A DNA stretch of 64,000 nucleotides from Thermobifida alba (GCF_023208015.1 NZ_CP051627.1:1364001-1428000); one strand, 5' to 3'. Positions 7,638-17,294 are shown, numbered from the stretch's first letter. Translations and numbers: made by a program. Notes: a model not told the origin generated them from the sequence alone.

Positions 7638-9596
7638 TCACATCCTCGCCGCCCCGACCCGCTCACGCGACGAGACAGCAGGACCACCGGACTCCAGGAC
7701 CAACGCACGGGTGCGCCCCGCACGAATACCGTTGGCGATGACCAGAACCTCGGCCACCTCGTGCACCAACACGACCGTCGCCAACCCCAGCACACCAGCC
7801 AAGGCCAGCGGCAGCAGAACCGCGATGATCGCCAACGACAGCCCCACACTCTGCCACATCACCACCCGGGCACGGCGAGCGTGCGCCAGCACGCGAGGCA
7901 GATGACGCAGGTCCTCCCCCATCAACGCGACATCAGCGGTCTCGATGGCCACGTCCGCGCCCATCGCCCCCACCGCGATCCCCGCATCAGCGGTGGCCAG
8001 CGCAGGAGCGTCGTTGACGCCGTCACCGACCATCGCCACCGCACCGTGCGCACGCAACTCGCCCACGAGACGGGACTTGTCCTCAGGCCGCAGGCCGGCA
8101 TGCACATCAGCAGGTTCGACACCCGCCTGCGCAGCCAAGACCTCAGCGGTCACCCGGTTGTCCCCGGTGAGCATCACCACCCGACAGCCCGCCCCCCGCA
8201 ACGCCGAGACCACCTCGGCGGCTTCGGGACGCAACTCATCACGCACGGCGACGGCACCGATCACGACGGCGTCATCCTCGACCAGCACAGCGGTGGCCCC
8301 GGCCCGCTGCATCCGCGCCACCCGATCGGCCAGGGGCCCGGCCTCAATCCAACCCGGCCGCCCCAGACGGACAGTACGGCCGCCCAAACACCCGATGAGC
8401 CCCGCCCCGGGAACAGCCTCCACCTGCTCAGCCCGCTGCGGCGCCGGGGCAGCATCCAGGATGGCGCGAGCCAGCGGATGTTCACTGCGCTCCTCCAACG
8501 AGGCCGCGACCGCCAACACCCGCTCGCGGGTCGCAGGAGCCACAACAGCCACCTCGACGACCCTCGGACAGTTGGACGTCAAAGTGCCGGTCTTGTCCAA
8601 CGCAACAATCGACACCCGCCCCAAAGCCTCCAACGCAGCCCCACCCTTGACCAGGACACCATGCCTGGAAGCAGCACCGACCGCAGCCACCACAGTGACC
8701 GGCACCGAAATCGCCAACGCACACGGCGAAGCCGCCACCAGCACCACCAAGGCCCGCTCCACCCACGTCGCCGGATCCCCCAGAAGCGAACCCACCCCGG
8801 CGATCAGCGCCGCCACAACCATCACCCCGGGAACCAGCGGCCGAGCCACACGATCAGCCAACCGCTGCCCGGCCCCCTTACGGGCCTGCTCGGCCTCCAC
8901 GACAGACACGATGCGAGCCAACGAGTTGTCGGACGCAGCCGCGGTGACAGCGACCTCCAACACCCCGGTACCGTTGATGGCCCCGGCGAACACCTCGTCC
9001 CCAGGACCGGCCTCCACCGGCACCGACTCACCGGTGATGGCCGACACATCCAAAGCACTCCGGCCGGTGACGACGGTCCCGTCGGTGGCCACCCGCTCCC
9101 CCGGCCTGACCACCATCACCTCCCCCACCCGCAACTGCTCGGGGGCAACAGTGCACTCGACACCACCGCGAACCACAGTGGCCTGGGCAGGCACCAGATC
9201 CAGCAACGCGCGCAGACCACGCCGGGTACGCGCGACCGAGTACTCCTCCAACCCCTCGCTGATGGAGTACAGGAACGCCAGCATCGCGGCCTCGCCGACC
9301 TCGCCCAGCAGCACGGCGCCAACAGCGGCGATGGTCATCAGCGTGCCCACACCGATCCTGCCCCGGACCAGACGGCGCAGCGTGGCAGGAACGAACGTCC
9401 ACGCCCCCACCACCAAGGCCGCGGCCTTGAACACCAACGCCACAGCCTCGGGCACACCCACCCAACCGCTGCCGTAGCCCACAGCCAGCAGCACACCGGC
9501 AACAGCGGCGAAACGGAGTTCACCGACCTGCCACAGCCTCTCCGGCTCCCGCTCCTCGCCGCCGCGCGACTCGCCGCATCCGCAGGCGTCACTCAC
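7638..9596 (-). CDS. P1B-type metal-transporting ATPase
   Basis: A 652-aa heavy-metal efflux pump. I start it at GTG 9596, which overlaps the end of the upstream regulator by 8 bases. The longer frame is a shadow of that regulator. The N-terminus carries a Cys motif (SDACGCGES) and lacks a full CxxC domain. The membrane motif is SPC (LVAASPCALAISVP) rather than CPC, as in P1B-4 Co/Ni/Fe pumps. Phosphorylation motif DKTGTLT, HP motif SEHPLARAI and hinge MVGDGVNDAPALATADAGIAVG are all intact. Presumably exports a divalent metal sensed by the neighbouring CmtR-like protein. Confidence 0.88.
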   Translation of the reverse strand: MSDACGCGESRGGEEREPERLWQVGELRFAAVAGVLLAVGYGSGWVGVPEAVALVFKAAALVVGAWTFVPATLRRLVRGRIGVGTLMTIAAVGAVLLGEVGEAAMLAFLYSISEGLEEYSVARTRRGLRALLDLVPAQATVVRGGVECTVAPEQLRVGEVMVVRPGERVATDGTVVTGRSALDVSAITGESVPVEAGPGDEVFAGAINGTGVLEVAVTAAASDNSLARIVSVVEAEQARKGAGQRLADRVARPLVPGVMVVAALIAGVGSLLGDPATWVERALVVLVAASPCALAISVPVTVVAAVGAASRHGVLVKGGAALEALGRVSIVALDKTGTLTSNCPRVVEVAVVAPATRERVLAVAASLEERSEHPLARAILDAAPAPQRAEQVEAVPGAGLIGCLGGRTVRLGRPGWIEAGPLADRVARMQRAGATAVLVEDDAVVIGAVAVRDELRPEAAEVVSALRGAGCRVVMLTGDNRVTAEVLAAQAGVEPADVHAGLRPEDKSRLVGELRAHGAVAMVGDGVNDAPALATADAGIAVGAMGADVAIETADVALMGEDLRHLPRVLAHARRARVVMWQSVGLSLAIIAVLLPLALAGVLGLATVVLVHEVAEVLVIANGIRAGRTRALVLESGGPAVSSRERVGAARM

Positions 9597-9968
9597 CGCA
9601 CGCCTCCATCGTCGCGCTGTCCGTCCCGTAGTTGGGGCACAGCGCGACCGCGTTGCCGGTCGCGGCGAGCAGAACCTCGGCCGAAGCCAGCAGGTCCAGC
9701 AGTTCGGGACGGGCCAGGGAGTAGAACACCTGCCGCCCCTCGGGACGGCCCTCGACCAGACCGCAGTCGCGCAGGCACGCCACGTGCTTGGAGACCGTGG
9801 ACTGGGCCAACCCCAACTGGGCCACCAGATCAGCCACCCGCGCCTCCCCCACGGCCAGACGGCGCACGATGGCCAGCCGGGTGCCGTCGGAAAGACTGTG
9901 GAACAGCGCCTGGGCCGCTCCCAGGTCCGTGTCGGCGGGGGACTCCTCACCCCAACAATCAATCGCCA
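9589..9968 (-). CDS. ArsR/SmtB-family metal sensor, CmtR-like
   Basis: A 126-aa repressor from ATG 9968; the frame continues upstream without a ribosome-binding site. The winged helix contains LADGTRL-like 'LSDGTRLAIVRRLAVGEARVADLVAQLGLAQSTVSKHVACLRDCGLVEG'. The two cysteines of ACLRDC are placed like the CmtR Cys-x3-Cys metal site, and a further Cys (ALCPNYG) lies near the C-terminus, matching CmtR's third ligand. CmtR proteins sense Cd(II)/Pb(II). It should repress the downstream ATPase with which it overlaps. Confidence 0.85.
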
Positions 9969-9979
9969 TGAGACGATAA

Positions 9980-9995
9980 TATTCCTGGTCAGGAA
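9980..9995. promoter_or_regulatory. Palindromic operator of the metal-sensor operon
   Basis: ATTCCTGGTCAGGAAT has perfect 7-bp arms and lies 11 bases upstream of the ATG of the ArsR/CmtR-like gene. On the minus strand an AT-rich TATTAT follows directly (positions about 9974-9979) and could be the -10 box, so binding here would block transcription. Confidence 0.6.
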
Positions 9996-10425
9996 TCTCG
10001 GAAGACGGGCCCCAGAGGCGGAGCAGGACAGGAGCCACCGGTCGAACGACCCGCCCTCCCCACAGCCCCACCCGCTGCGGCCACCACGCGTCCTGACCGC
10101 CGGAAACGAACCGGACAGGACCCACTCACCTGACGCACCACCTCACAGAAGCCCCCACCGAACCGGGATCCCCACCGAACTCCACCCGGCAGGACAGCGC
10201 ACACGCCCCTCACCCCACCGCCACACACCACCTCGAAACCGCACCCGCCCGCCCCGAACACGCCGACCGGACAACAGACCGTCCTCCCCGTCCACCCCCA
10301 TGACCGAGACACCCCAGGCCCCCCACCCCACCCCCTCCCCGGCACTCCCCCACGACCCCGAAGTCCTAGCGTGGACAAACATGACACCGACCCGACCCCG
10401 CCCTCCCCACAGGAAGCCCTGACCG
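9996..10425. other. Intergenic stretch between divergent genes
   Basis: About 430 bp between the metal-sensor operon and the transporter gene. It is C-rich on the plus strand and has no frame with normal codon bias. It must contain the plus-strand promoter of the transporter. I see no clear repeat or RNA structure. Confidence 0.4.
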
Positions 10426-11400
10426 ATGTCGTTGGCCGAACGCCTCCAGAGCCTGTTCGTGGCCCTGGCCGCCCTGACCGGCCTGGCCCTCGGACTGCTG
10501 CTGCCGATCGGTCCAACCGCCGGACACGCGGTACTACCCGCCCTCATCGCCATGCTCACCGCCGTGTTCGTCCAGATGGACGCCGCCCACGTGCGCCAGG
10601 TACGCCACGCCGCACCACTGGTCGCCACCAGCCTGGCCCTCAACTTCCTCCTCACCCCCGCCCTGGCCTGGGCCCTGGGAACCGGACTCCTGGGCACCGA
10701 ACCAGACCTGCGCATCGGCCTGCTGCTGCTACTGGTGACCCCGTGCACCGACTGGTACCTGGTCTTCACCGCCCTGGCACGCGGCCACACCGGCATCGCC
10801 GCCGCCCTGCTCCCCATCAACCTCGCCCTGCAACTGGCCCTGCTCCCCGCCTACGTGCTGCTGCTCGGCGGACGAGCAGCCATGGTCGACGCCGCCACAC
10901 TGACCGAATCGGTCCTCCTCGTACTCGTCCTGCCCCTGACTGCGGCGATGGCACTGCGATGGGCCGCAGCCCGCTTCAGAGGACCCGCCTGGCGCCGACG
11001 CCACATCACCGACCCCGCAGGCCACCTGGTACTGCCCCTGCTCTACGCGGCGGTGCTCGCCATGTTCGCCTGGCAGGCCCGCACCGTCGTGGACCACGCC
11101 ACCGACCTGCTGGCCCTCCTGCCACCCCTGGCGATCTTCTTCACCGCACTGCCCCTGACCGCGGTGGGCCTGTCCCGGCTGCTCCGCCTGCCCGCCGACC
11201 AGAAAGTGACCCTGACCATGACCACAACGGCCCGCAACTCACCCACCGCACTGGCCGTCGCGGTCGCCGCCTTCCCCGACCGCCCCCTCATCGCGGTCGC
11301 CCTGGTCATGGGACCACTCCTGGAACTGCCGGTACTGGCCCTCATCGCCCAACTGGTACGGGTACGCCCACCCCGCGCAAAGACACCCGCCCCGCACTGA
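10426..11400 (+). CDS. ACR3/bile acid:sodium symporter-family transporter
   Basis: A 324-aa protein with about ten hydrophobic helices. The motif TPCTDWYLVFTALARGHTG matches the conserved 'PC' loop of ACR3-type arsenite permeases (APCTAMVFVWS in classical ACR3), and the second half-repeat has TTTARNSPTALAVAVAAFPD, the second signature of the fold. Since the TDWYLVF version differs from typical ArsB/Acr3, transport of arsenite or another oxyanion is only likely. It lies next to a metal-resistance operon, which supports a resistance role. Confidence 0.75.
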   Translation: MSLAERLQSLFVALAALTGLALGLLLPIGPTAGHAVLPALIAMLTAVFVQMDAAHVRQVRHAAPLVATSLALNFLLTPALAWALGTGLLGTEPDLRIGLLLLLVTPCTDWYLVFTALARGHTGIAAALLPINLALQLALLPAYVLLLGGRAAMVDAATLTESVLLVLVLPLTAAMALRWAAARFRGPAWRRRHITDPAGHLVLPLLYAAVLAMFAWQARTVVDHATDLLALLPPLAIFFTALPLTAVGLSRLLRLPADQKVTLTMTTTARNSPTALAVAVAAFPDRPLIAVALVMGPLLELPVLALIAQLVRVRPPRAKTPAPH

Positions 11401-11936
11401 CCCCCAGCGGGCGCCCCGCCGAGCCGTCGGCACCGGTCGGGCTGGGCCCGGCGCAGGCGAGGTAGACCGTGCCGTCGTCGTCCCAAGCGAGATCGGGGCG
11501 ATCCCGGTGGGCGGCTCGTTTCCCCTCTCGTCGGTGAACACCTCGCCTCACTCCACGGCCCCGCAGGGTCGGTCGTGGTGAAGTGGAGCATGCCCCGTCC
11601 GCCCATCACGGTGAAAGGTCCGTTCACGGAAGCGGAGCGTGGGGCCCAGGCCCCGCCGCCGGTTTCGGCCTCTTGGACGCCGAGCTGTTCGGCGCGGATG
11701 GCGACATGGCCGACGAGTTCCCACTGGCTCAGGTCCGTCGACCGGTAGACGGGGACGCCGGGAACGTATCCGAAGCTCGACGTCGCCAGGCAGTGGACGC
11801 CGTCGGCGACGGTGATCAAGGAGTCGGGGTTGAATTCAGAGAGTGGGATTGCGTACGCGAGCGATTCTTGTTGCGAGTCGATGTGCTCTACTGGGGTGTT
11901 TTCTGAATTCGGGTTGTCTTTCTTGATTGTGAACAA
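11401..11936 (-). pseudogene. Truncated, frameshifted GH43-family glycosidase remnant
   Basis: From a TTG at 11936 the minus frame encodes the N-terminus of a glycoside hydrolase family 43 enzyme: IPLSEFNPDSLITVADG, then SSFGYVPGVPVYRSTDLSQWELVGHVAI and a GGGAWAPR segment, the usual xylosidase/arabinofuranosidase beginning. After GPWSE the frame breaks down. The next GH43 motif (DRPDLAWDDDGTVYLACAG) appears in another frame near 11500, and the gene then ends against the transporter. The catalytic C-terminal parts are absent, so the gene is dead. Confidence 0.75.
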
Positions 11937-11961
11937 AAACCTCGCCTTTACGACGTAGATT
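11933..11961 (+). repeat. Dispersed 29-bp element, copy 1
   Basis: Ends CTTTACGACGTAGATT. It shares 20 of 29 positions with the copy at 17266-17294 and lies just upstream of the GH43 remnant start. See the findings for the alignment of copies. Confidence 0.5.
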
Positions 11962-12201
11962 TATAAGCGTGGACGGGTGTGGAGTCCCGCCCTCTCCTGC
12001 CTCCTCTGCTCCCACTGGACACACCTCGGCTCCCTGCCGCTCCCCCGGCAGAACGCTGGGGGTCGAGCACCCCTCTCCCCTGCCTGCCCAGGGGTCGGAT
12101 GGCAAGCCCCTGGGGCGTCGGCCTGCCGGTTGCGGCGAGCGCAGCCGCTCCCCACTTGACCGCACTCGACCGACGGACGCCGACCAGGAGCACACAGAAA
12201 A

Positions 12202-12243
12202 CACCGGGGGTGTGGACAAGGCTCGTTGTCCACACCCCCGGTG
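12202..12243 (-). terminator. Strong hairpin after the MDR reductase gene
   Basis: Perfect 18-bp arms (12202-12219 and 12226-12243) enclose a six-base loop. On the minus strand the hairpin is followed by TTTTCTGTG, a short U-run. It lies about 80 bases beyond the stop of the minus-strand gene ending at 12325. Confidence 0.8.
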
Positions 12244-12324
12244 ATGCCGTGTCGGGCGCTCCCACAGCTTCCGGGCGGAACCACGCAGCAGCCCGTACAA
12301 GCGCGCTTGGGGCGCCGCGGTGTG

Positions 12325-13257
12325 TCAGGAACTGAAGTCGAGGACCAGACGGCCGCGCACGCCGCCCGCCTCCAGCAACCGGTGCGCCTCGGCGGCCTGC
12401 TCGGCCGGAAGCACCCGCGCCACCCGCAGGGTGAGCACCCCCTCCTCGGCCTGCCTGCGCAGCCGGTCCAGGGCAGCGGTGTCCTTGAGCGCCTCGGTCA
12501 CCAGGATCCGGTGCACCTCGATACCGCGCCCGGGCCTGCCGTCCCAGGCCCGCACCACCGCCATCCTCCCGTTGTCGCGGACGGCCGGAACCACCAGATC
12601 GTGCAGCAGCGCCCCGTCGGCGAGCCCGTCCACCCCCTGCGGGCAGGCGGCGCGGATACGGTCGGCGACGTCGTCACCACGGCGCACCACCACGTCCGCC
12701 CCCAGACCACGCACCAGATCCTCGTCGGCCTCGGAGGCGTCAGCGACGACCCGCAGCCCGTCGGCCTTGGCGAGCTGGACGGCATAGCCGCCGAAGGCGC
12801 CGGCCGCCCCGGTCACCGCGACCGTCTGACCCGGTTCCAAAGCGAGCCGGTCCAGTGCGAGCCGTGCGGTGAGCGCGTTCATCAGCAGGGTGGAGGCGGC
12901 GAAGAAATCGGCTCCCTCAGGCATGCGCACCACCGACTCGGCGGGCACGACGATGTGGTCGGCGTAGGCTCCCCCACCCGGCCGCACCGGCGTCACCACG
13001 GCCATCACCCGGTCCCCGACCTGCCAGGACACGCCCTCCCCGACCTCGCTGACGACCCCGGCCGCGTCCATGCCGGGAATGTGGGGCGGCGGCCACTCCA
13101 ACCGCCGCAGTCCGGCCCGCAGCGCGGTGTCAGTGGGGTTCACCGCCGCGGCGTGCACCCGGATCCGCACCTCCCCCGGTCCGGGATGGGGCTCGGGGAT
13201 GTCCACGACCTGAAGCTTCTCCGGGCCGCCGAACTCCATGACTCCGATCGCTCTCAT
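12325..13257 (-). CDS. NADPH-dependent MDR-family quinone oxidoreductase
   Basis: A 310-aa zinc-independent medium-chain reductase starting MRAIGVMEFGGPEKLQVVDI. It carries the usual N-terminal segment (AAAVNPTDTALRAG), the IPGMDAAGVV motif, GDRVMAV, and the cofactor-binding AVTGAAGAFGGYAVQLAK (G-AAG-A-FGG). No catalytic zinc ligands are visible. The C-terminus ends GRLVLDF as in Qor-type proteins. Family members reduce quinones or enones with NADPH. A strong terminator follows it. Confidence 0.85.
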   Translation of the reverse strand: MRAIGVMEFGGPEKLQVVDIPEPHPGPGEVRIRVHAAAVNPTDTALRAGLRRLEWPPPHIPGMDAAGVVSEVGEGVSWQVGDRVMAVVTPVRPGGGAYADHIVVPAESVVRMPEGADFFAASTLLMNALTARLALDRLALEPGQTVAVTGAAGAFGGYAVQLAKADGLRVVADASEADEDLVRGLGADVVVRRGDDVADRIRAACPQGVDGLADGALLHDLVVPAVRDNGRMAVVRAWDGRPGRGIEVHRILVTEALKDTAALDRLRRQAEEGVLTLRVARVLPAEQAAEAHRLLEAGGVRGRLVLDFSS

Positions 13258-13362
13258 GCCGCCAGGCTAACCGCCTCATCAGAGCAGACCGGGAAGCCCC
13301 TGAAAGCCAGTACCAGGAGAAGACAGTGACGGATCAGCCGTGGAGGCGTCCTTTCCTCGAGG

Positions 13363-13566
13363 TCATCCTGACGCTCGGGACACGGCCGTGGTCTGGTCCC
13401 CGCAGCAGCCCTGCCGATCAGGGGGAACCCACAGCAGTGCGCTCCCCCTGATCGGCGGTGTCGCACCGCCCTCGACGACTCCGGTGATCACCTCGTCGAT
13501 CCGGGCGTAGACCACCCTGTTGTGGTCGGTGACCACGCACAGCGCGGCCCCCTCCACGATCCCCAA
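13363..13566 (-). CDS. Short hypothetical ORF, possibly remnant
   Basis: From TTG 13566 the frame encodes a 67-aa product starting GIVEGAALCVVTDHNRVVYA and continuing RIDEVITGVVEGG, which has plausible strand-like patterns before a Cys/Pro-rich tail. There is no clear ribosome-binding site and the upstream in-frame stop lies close. It may be a remnant or not a gene at all. Confidence 0.25.
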   Translation of the reverse strand: MGIVEGAALCVVTDHNRVVYARIDEVITGVVEGGATPPIRGSALLWVPPDRQGCCGDQTTAVSRASG

Positions 13567-13718
13567 CTCCTCGGACGTCCGGTCCTCACCCTCGCCACGG
13601 TCGCCACCGGGAGCAGCGGGGACAGCCGTGCCGTGCGGGACGCTGACCCCACCCGCCGGTGCCGGGCAGCCCGGGGCCGGTCACCGCCCCGGCGGTGGTC
13701 CGTGGTTGACTGCCCACC

Positions 13719-14987
13719 ATGTCGAGCTCTTCCCCATCCGCCCAGCCCCCGAGCCCCGTCGGTGACGTACCGGCTTTGGACGGTCGCGATCCGTCGCTCT
13801 GGCGGGCGGTCGGCGATCCGCTGATCGCAGCCTCCGGACAAGGCGTGCTGTCCGGTTGCCGGGTCGCGGTGAAGGACCTCTTCGCTGTGGCCGGATACGC
13901 GATCGGGGCGGGGAACCCGGCGTGGCTGCGTGAGGCGCCGGTCGAGTCCGCCCACGCCCCGGCCGTCCAGGCCCTGCTGCGGGTGGGGGCCGACATCGCC
14001 GGAATCGTGCGGACCGACGAGCTGGCCTACGGCCTGACCGGGATCAACACGCACTACGGGACACCGCCGAATCCCGCTGTTCCCGGGCGGGTCCCGGGAG
14101 GCTCGTCGAGCGGTTCGGCGAGTGCCGTCGCCCTGGGGCTGGCCGACATCGGACTGGGCACCGACACGGCGGGCTCGATCCGGATCCCCGCCTCCTACTG
14201 CGGGGTGTACAGCCTGCGTCCCACCCACGGCCTGGTCTCCACCGCCGGCACTGTCGGTCTGGCCCCCTCCCTCGACACCGTGGGGTGGGTCACCCGGACA
14301 CCGCAGCTGCTCGGCCGGGTGTCCGACGTGCTCCTTCCGCAGCGTCCCGCGCAGCCGATCCACCGGCTGCTCCTGGCCTCCGACCTGTTCGAGCTGGTGG
14401 AGTCCTCGGTGCGGCTGCCGCTGCTGGAGGAGGCACGGGCGTGGGCGAAGCGGCTGGACCTGCCGCTGCACCCGATGGAGAGCGCCTGTGCCGCACAGCT
14501 GGAGGAGTGGGCGGAGGCGCTGGGCATCGTCCAGGCCGTGGAGATGTGGCAGACGCACGGCCGCTGGCTGCGCGAACACCGCGAGGCCGTCTCCCCCCAG
14601 GTCGCCAACGCCATCGCCGCGGGCGAGCACATGCCGGCCGACTACCTGGAGTGGGCCCGGGACACCGTGCGTCGGGCGCGGGCCGTGCTCGCCGAACTGA
14701 TCCCGCCGGGAACCGCGCTCGTGCAGCCGGCGGCCCCGACCGCGCCTCCCACGCCCGAGCGGGCCGTCAGCGACCTGGAACTGCTCACCACGACGGTACT
14801 GCTGGTCTGCGCGGCGAGCATGGCGGGCCTGCCGGTGCTGACCCTGCCGGGGGTGCGGGGTCCGGCCGGTCCCGTCGGGCTCAGTCTCCTCGGAAGCGCC
14901 GGAAGCGATCGCGCCCTGAGTGCTGCGGTCGCCGAAGTCATCGATCACCCCGCTGTCGGGCCGGAGGAGGCCAGCGGCACCTGGTGA
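13719..14987 (+). CDS. Amidase signature family enzyme
   Basis: A 422-aa protein with an intact Ser-cisSer-Lys triad: VAVKDLFAVAG (Lys), PGGSSSGSASAVALGLADIGLGTDTAGSIRIPAS (cis-Ser and nucleophile Ser). The remainder fits the family, with YCGVYSLRPTHGLVSTAGTVGLAPSLDTVGW following. The likely reaction is hydrolysis of a carboxamide; the substrate cannot be told, and it is not a GatA by context since no gatB/gatC is near. The start is 17 bases after a purine-poor leader, so the exact initiation codon is not certain. Confidence 0.88.
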   Translation: MSSSSPSAQPPSPVGDVPALDGRDPSLWRAVGDPLIAASGQGVLSGCRVAVKDLFAVAGYAIGAGNPAWLREAPVESAHAPAVQALLRVGADIAGIVRTDELAYGLTGINTHYGTPPNPAVPGRVPGGSSSGSASAVALGLADIGLGTDTAGSIRIPASYCGVYSLRPTHGLVSTAGTVGLAPSLDTVGWVTRTPQLLGRVSDVLLPQRPAQPIHRLLLASDLFELVESSVRLPLLEEARAWAKRLDLPLHPMESACAAQLEEWAEALGIVQAVEMWQTHGRWLREHREAVSPQVANAIAAGEHMPADYLEWARDTVRRARAVLAELIPPGTALVQPAAPTAPPTPERAVSDLELLTTTVLLVCAASMAGLPVLTLPGVRGPAGPVGLSLLGSAGSDRALSAAVAEVIDHPAVGPEEASGTW

Positions 14988-15882
14988 CGCCCGGCCCACG
15001 GCTCCCCCACACCTGCTCGCGGACCGGTCGGCGCGCACGGCTGGTTCCGGACGTGGCGACGCCGACCGCTCCGGTGCGGGGACGGCCCGGCCGTGGACGT
15101 GGGATGGCGGCACGGGCTCGACCAGCGGGGACGGCGGAACCAGCCCCCAACCGATGATTACTCTCAGTGTCTACATTGGGGCGAGTGACCGAAAATCCCG
15201 GGGGCTGCAACTACTCTCGGTGACAAATCTTCTCGTGGGTCTCTCGGCGCCCCGCCGATCGGATGGTCCGGGCCCCGCTCCAGGAAGCGGAGGTCGCAGA
15301 AGATCCTCACCCGATCATTCCGTCTCGAGGTTCTGTGCGGTGAGTGGTGTTCTTGTTCTTCTCAACTGGAGAGTATCGAAAACTGCTCCTTTATGTCGTA
15401 GATCTATGTGGTCTACGGGTCCGTGTTCGACCACCAGATCGCGGTTCCGGAGTCGAGGCCGTGTACTCGGACTCCGGCACCGACTCTCAGAAGCGCGGCA
15501 AAGCAGGTACGGTCGCCGCCAATGAGCAGCGTTCTGGCCCGACCGCATGCTCGAGGCCACACCAGAGGACGGCCGGAAACCCATTCCCCTCCTCCGAAAG
15601 CCGTCCGGTCCCGCAGTCCACCCATCACCACGAGGTGCATTGACCGTGTTCGCCACGGGGAATAGGCTCATCGGATCCCGGAGCGATCCTTTTCGAAGAC
15701 TGGAGCCGGAAAACGACCACGCCGCACTGGTTTCACCAGTGCCGCCTACCTCGGACGACGAAAGTGTCCCTGCTCCACAGCACATTCATGGCAGATCACT
15801 CGGTCAGCGGCTCCCATGAGTCTCATCCGCCGGTTTCGCGAGCAGCCTGGCGCGGACCCTCTACCTCGATTGTCTTCGCCGC
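14988..15882. other. Long intergenic region between amidase and kinase genes
   Basis: About 900 bp with mixed base composition and no frame with good codon bias. The frames on either strand are Arg/Pro-rich or short. It contains the 29-bp element copy at 15376-15404. The lower-GC stretch at 15340-15420 is unusual for this DNA. The kinase promoter should lie near its right end. Confidence 0.4.
15376..15404 (+). repeat. Dispersed 29-bp element, copy 2
   Basis: Ends CCTTTATGTCGTAGATC, aligned without gaps to the other copies. It lies in an otherwise unexplained, relatively AT-rich stretch with no gene on either side for several hundred bases. Confidence 0.45.
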
Positions 15883-17118
15883 ATGGAACTTCTCACGATG
15901 ATCATCACCCTCTTCCCCCTCCTCGTCGTCGTCGGAGCGGTGATCCTCGTGGTGATCGTGCGGCGGTCCCGGCCCACGGCCCCTCCCCCGCTTCCCGGGG
16001 CTGCCGAGGCAAAGGCCCTTCACGCAGGGCTCGCTCCCGCAGATCCCGACCAGGTCGGCCCCTACCGGATCCTGGGCCGTCTGGGGGCCGGCGGGATGGG
16101 ACGGGTGTACCTGGGGCGCTCCCCCGGCGGACGTGACGTGGCGGTCAAGGTCGTCCACCCTGAACTCGCCCAGGACCCCCCTTTTCGCCGCCGTTTCGCC
16201 ACCGAGGTCGCCACCGCGCGCAGGGTGGGCGGGTTCTACACCGCCCAGGTGGTCGACGCCGATGTGGACGCCGATCCGCCGTGGCTGGCCACCGCCTACG
16301 TTCCCGGCCCCTCTCTGCACGCCCTGGTGCACGAGCACGGCCCGCTCCCGGCGGACGCAGTCGCCGTCCTGGGTGCGGGGCTGGCCGAGGGGCTGGCTGC
16401 GGTGCACGCGTGCCGGATCGTGCACCGCGACCTCAAACCGGGCAACGTCCTGCTGGCCGTCGGCGGGCCCCGGCTCATCGACTTCGGCATCGCCCGCGCT
16501 CTGGACGCCACCTCCCACACCCGGACCTCCACCCTGCTGGGCACGGCCGCGTTCATGTCGCCCGAGCAGATCACCGGGGCCGAGGTCGGGCCCGCTTCTG
16601 ACGTGTTCTCGCTCGGGTGCGTGCTGGCCTTCGCCGCGACCGGCCGCGGCCCGTTCGGTGAGGGCCCGGCCCATGCGATCACCCACCGCATCGTCCATGA
16701 CGAACCGGACCTGAGCGGACTGGCCGATCCCCTCAAGGACCTGGTCGCCGCCTGCCTGGCCAAGGATCCTGCCGACCGTCCCGCTCCCGAGCACATCCTG
16801 GCCGTGTGCCGCCCACTGCCTCCCACCGCCCAAAGCCGTTCGGAGGAGGCGTCCGAGGCGTCTGAGGCGTCCACCGGCCTCGTCCCCTCGACGCGTGTCC
16901 TGCCTCAGGACGTGCCGCCGCCCGCTCCCCCGGTGTCCCCTGCCGACAGCGGTCCTGTGGGGATGCCTGCGGAGAGGACGGACAGGTGGTCCGTTCCGGA
17001 CCGTCCGGAGGGGGCGTGGCCGGAGGCTCTCACCGAGGTCATCGCCCTGTACAGGACACGTGTCCTGCCCCGGGACGCGCCACCGCGCACCCCTTGGGCG
17101 GACCCCCGTCAGCAGTGA
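15883..17118 (+). CDS. Membrane-anchored Ser/Thr protein kinase
   Basis: A 411-aa Hanks-type kinase with an unusual order: the transmembrane helix is at the N-terminus (residues 5-28, IITLFPLLVVVGAVILVVIV) and the kinase follows. The P-loop (LGAGGMGRVYLG), catalytic lysine (VAVKVVHPELA), HRDLKPGNVLL (residues 180-190), DFG motif (LIDFGIARA) and APE equivalent (MSPEQITGAEVGPASDVFSLG) are all present. The C-terminal tail from about residue 310 is Pro/Ser-rich with a short EASEASEAS repeat and no sensor domain. It is probably a cytoplasmic-facing regulator of growth or stress responses; the substrate is unknown. Confidence 0.88.
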   Translation: MELLTMIITLFPLLVVVGAVILVVIVRRSRPTAPPPLPGAAEAKALHAGLAPADPDQVGPYRILGRLGAGGMGRVYLGRSPGGRDVAVKVVHPELAQDPPFRRRFATEVATARRVGGFYTAQVVDADVDADPPWLATAYVPGPSLHALVHEHGPLPADAVAVLGAGLAEGLAAVHACRIVHRDLKPGNVLLAVGGPRLIDFGIARALDATSHTRTSTLLGTAAFMSPEQITGAEVGPASDVFSLGCVLAFAATGRGPFGEGPAHAITHRIVHDEPDLSGLADPLKDLVAACLAKDPADRPAPEHILAVCRPLPPTAQSRSEEASEASEASTGLVPSTRVLPQDVPPPAPPVSPADSGPVGMPAERTDRWSVPDRPEGAWPEALTEVIALYRTRVLPRDAPPRTPWADPRQQ

Positions 17119-17265
17119 AACGGTGGAGGACTCCGGTGGTCGGGATCGTCCTCCTCTCTCCACCCTCCTGCACTTCGACCACAAGCTGCTCGAGTGTCCT
17201 GGAGGACGGTTCGCCTGAAGGACGGAGGGTGCACGGCGTTCCACCGAGGTGTGGCCAAGGTTGTT

Positions 17266-17294
17266 ACAAGACCATCGCCTTTACGCTGTAGATT
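17266..17294 (+). repeat. Dispersed 29-bp element, copy 3
   Basis: Ends CCTTTACGCTGTAGATT, 148 bases after the kinase stop and 170 bases before the end of the convergent PEP-synthase-like gene. Confidence 0.5.

Noticed and set aside
7476-9971. 831-aa plus-strand frame across the ATPase gene
   Set aside because: Its His/Arg/Pro-rich product is the shadow of the metal ATPase and its regulator, which have full motifs on the minus strand.
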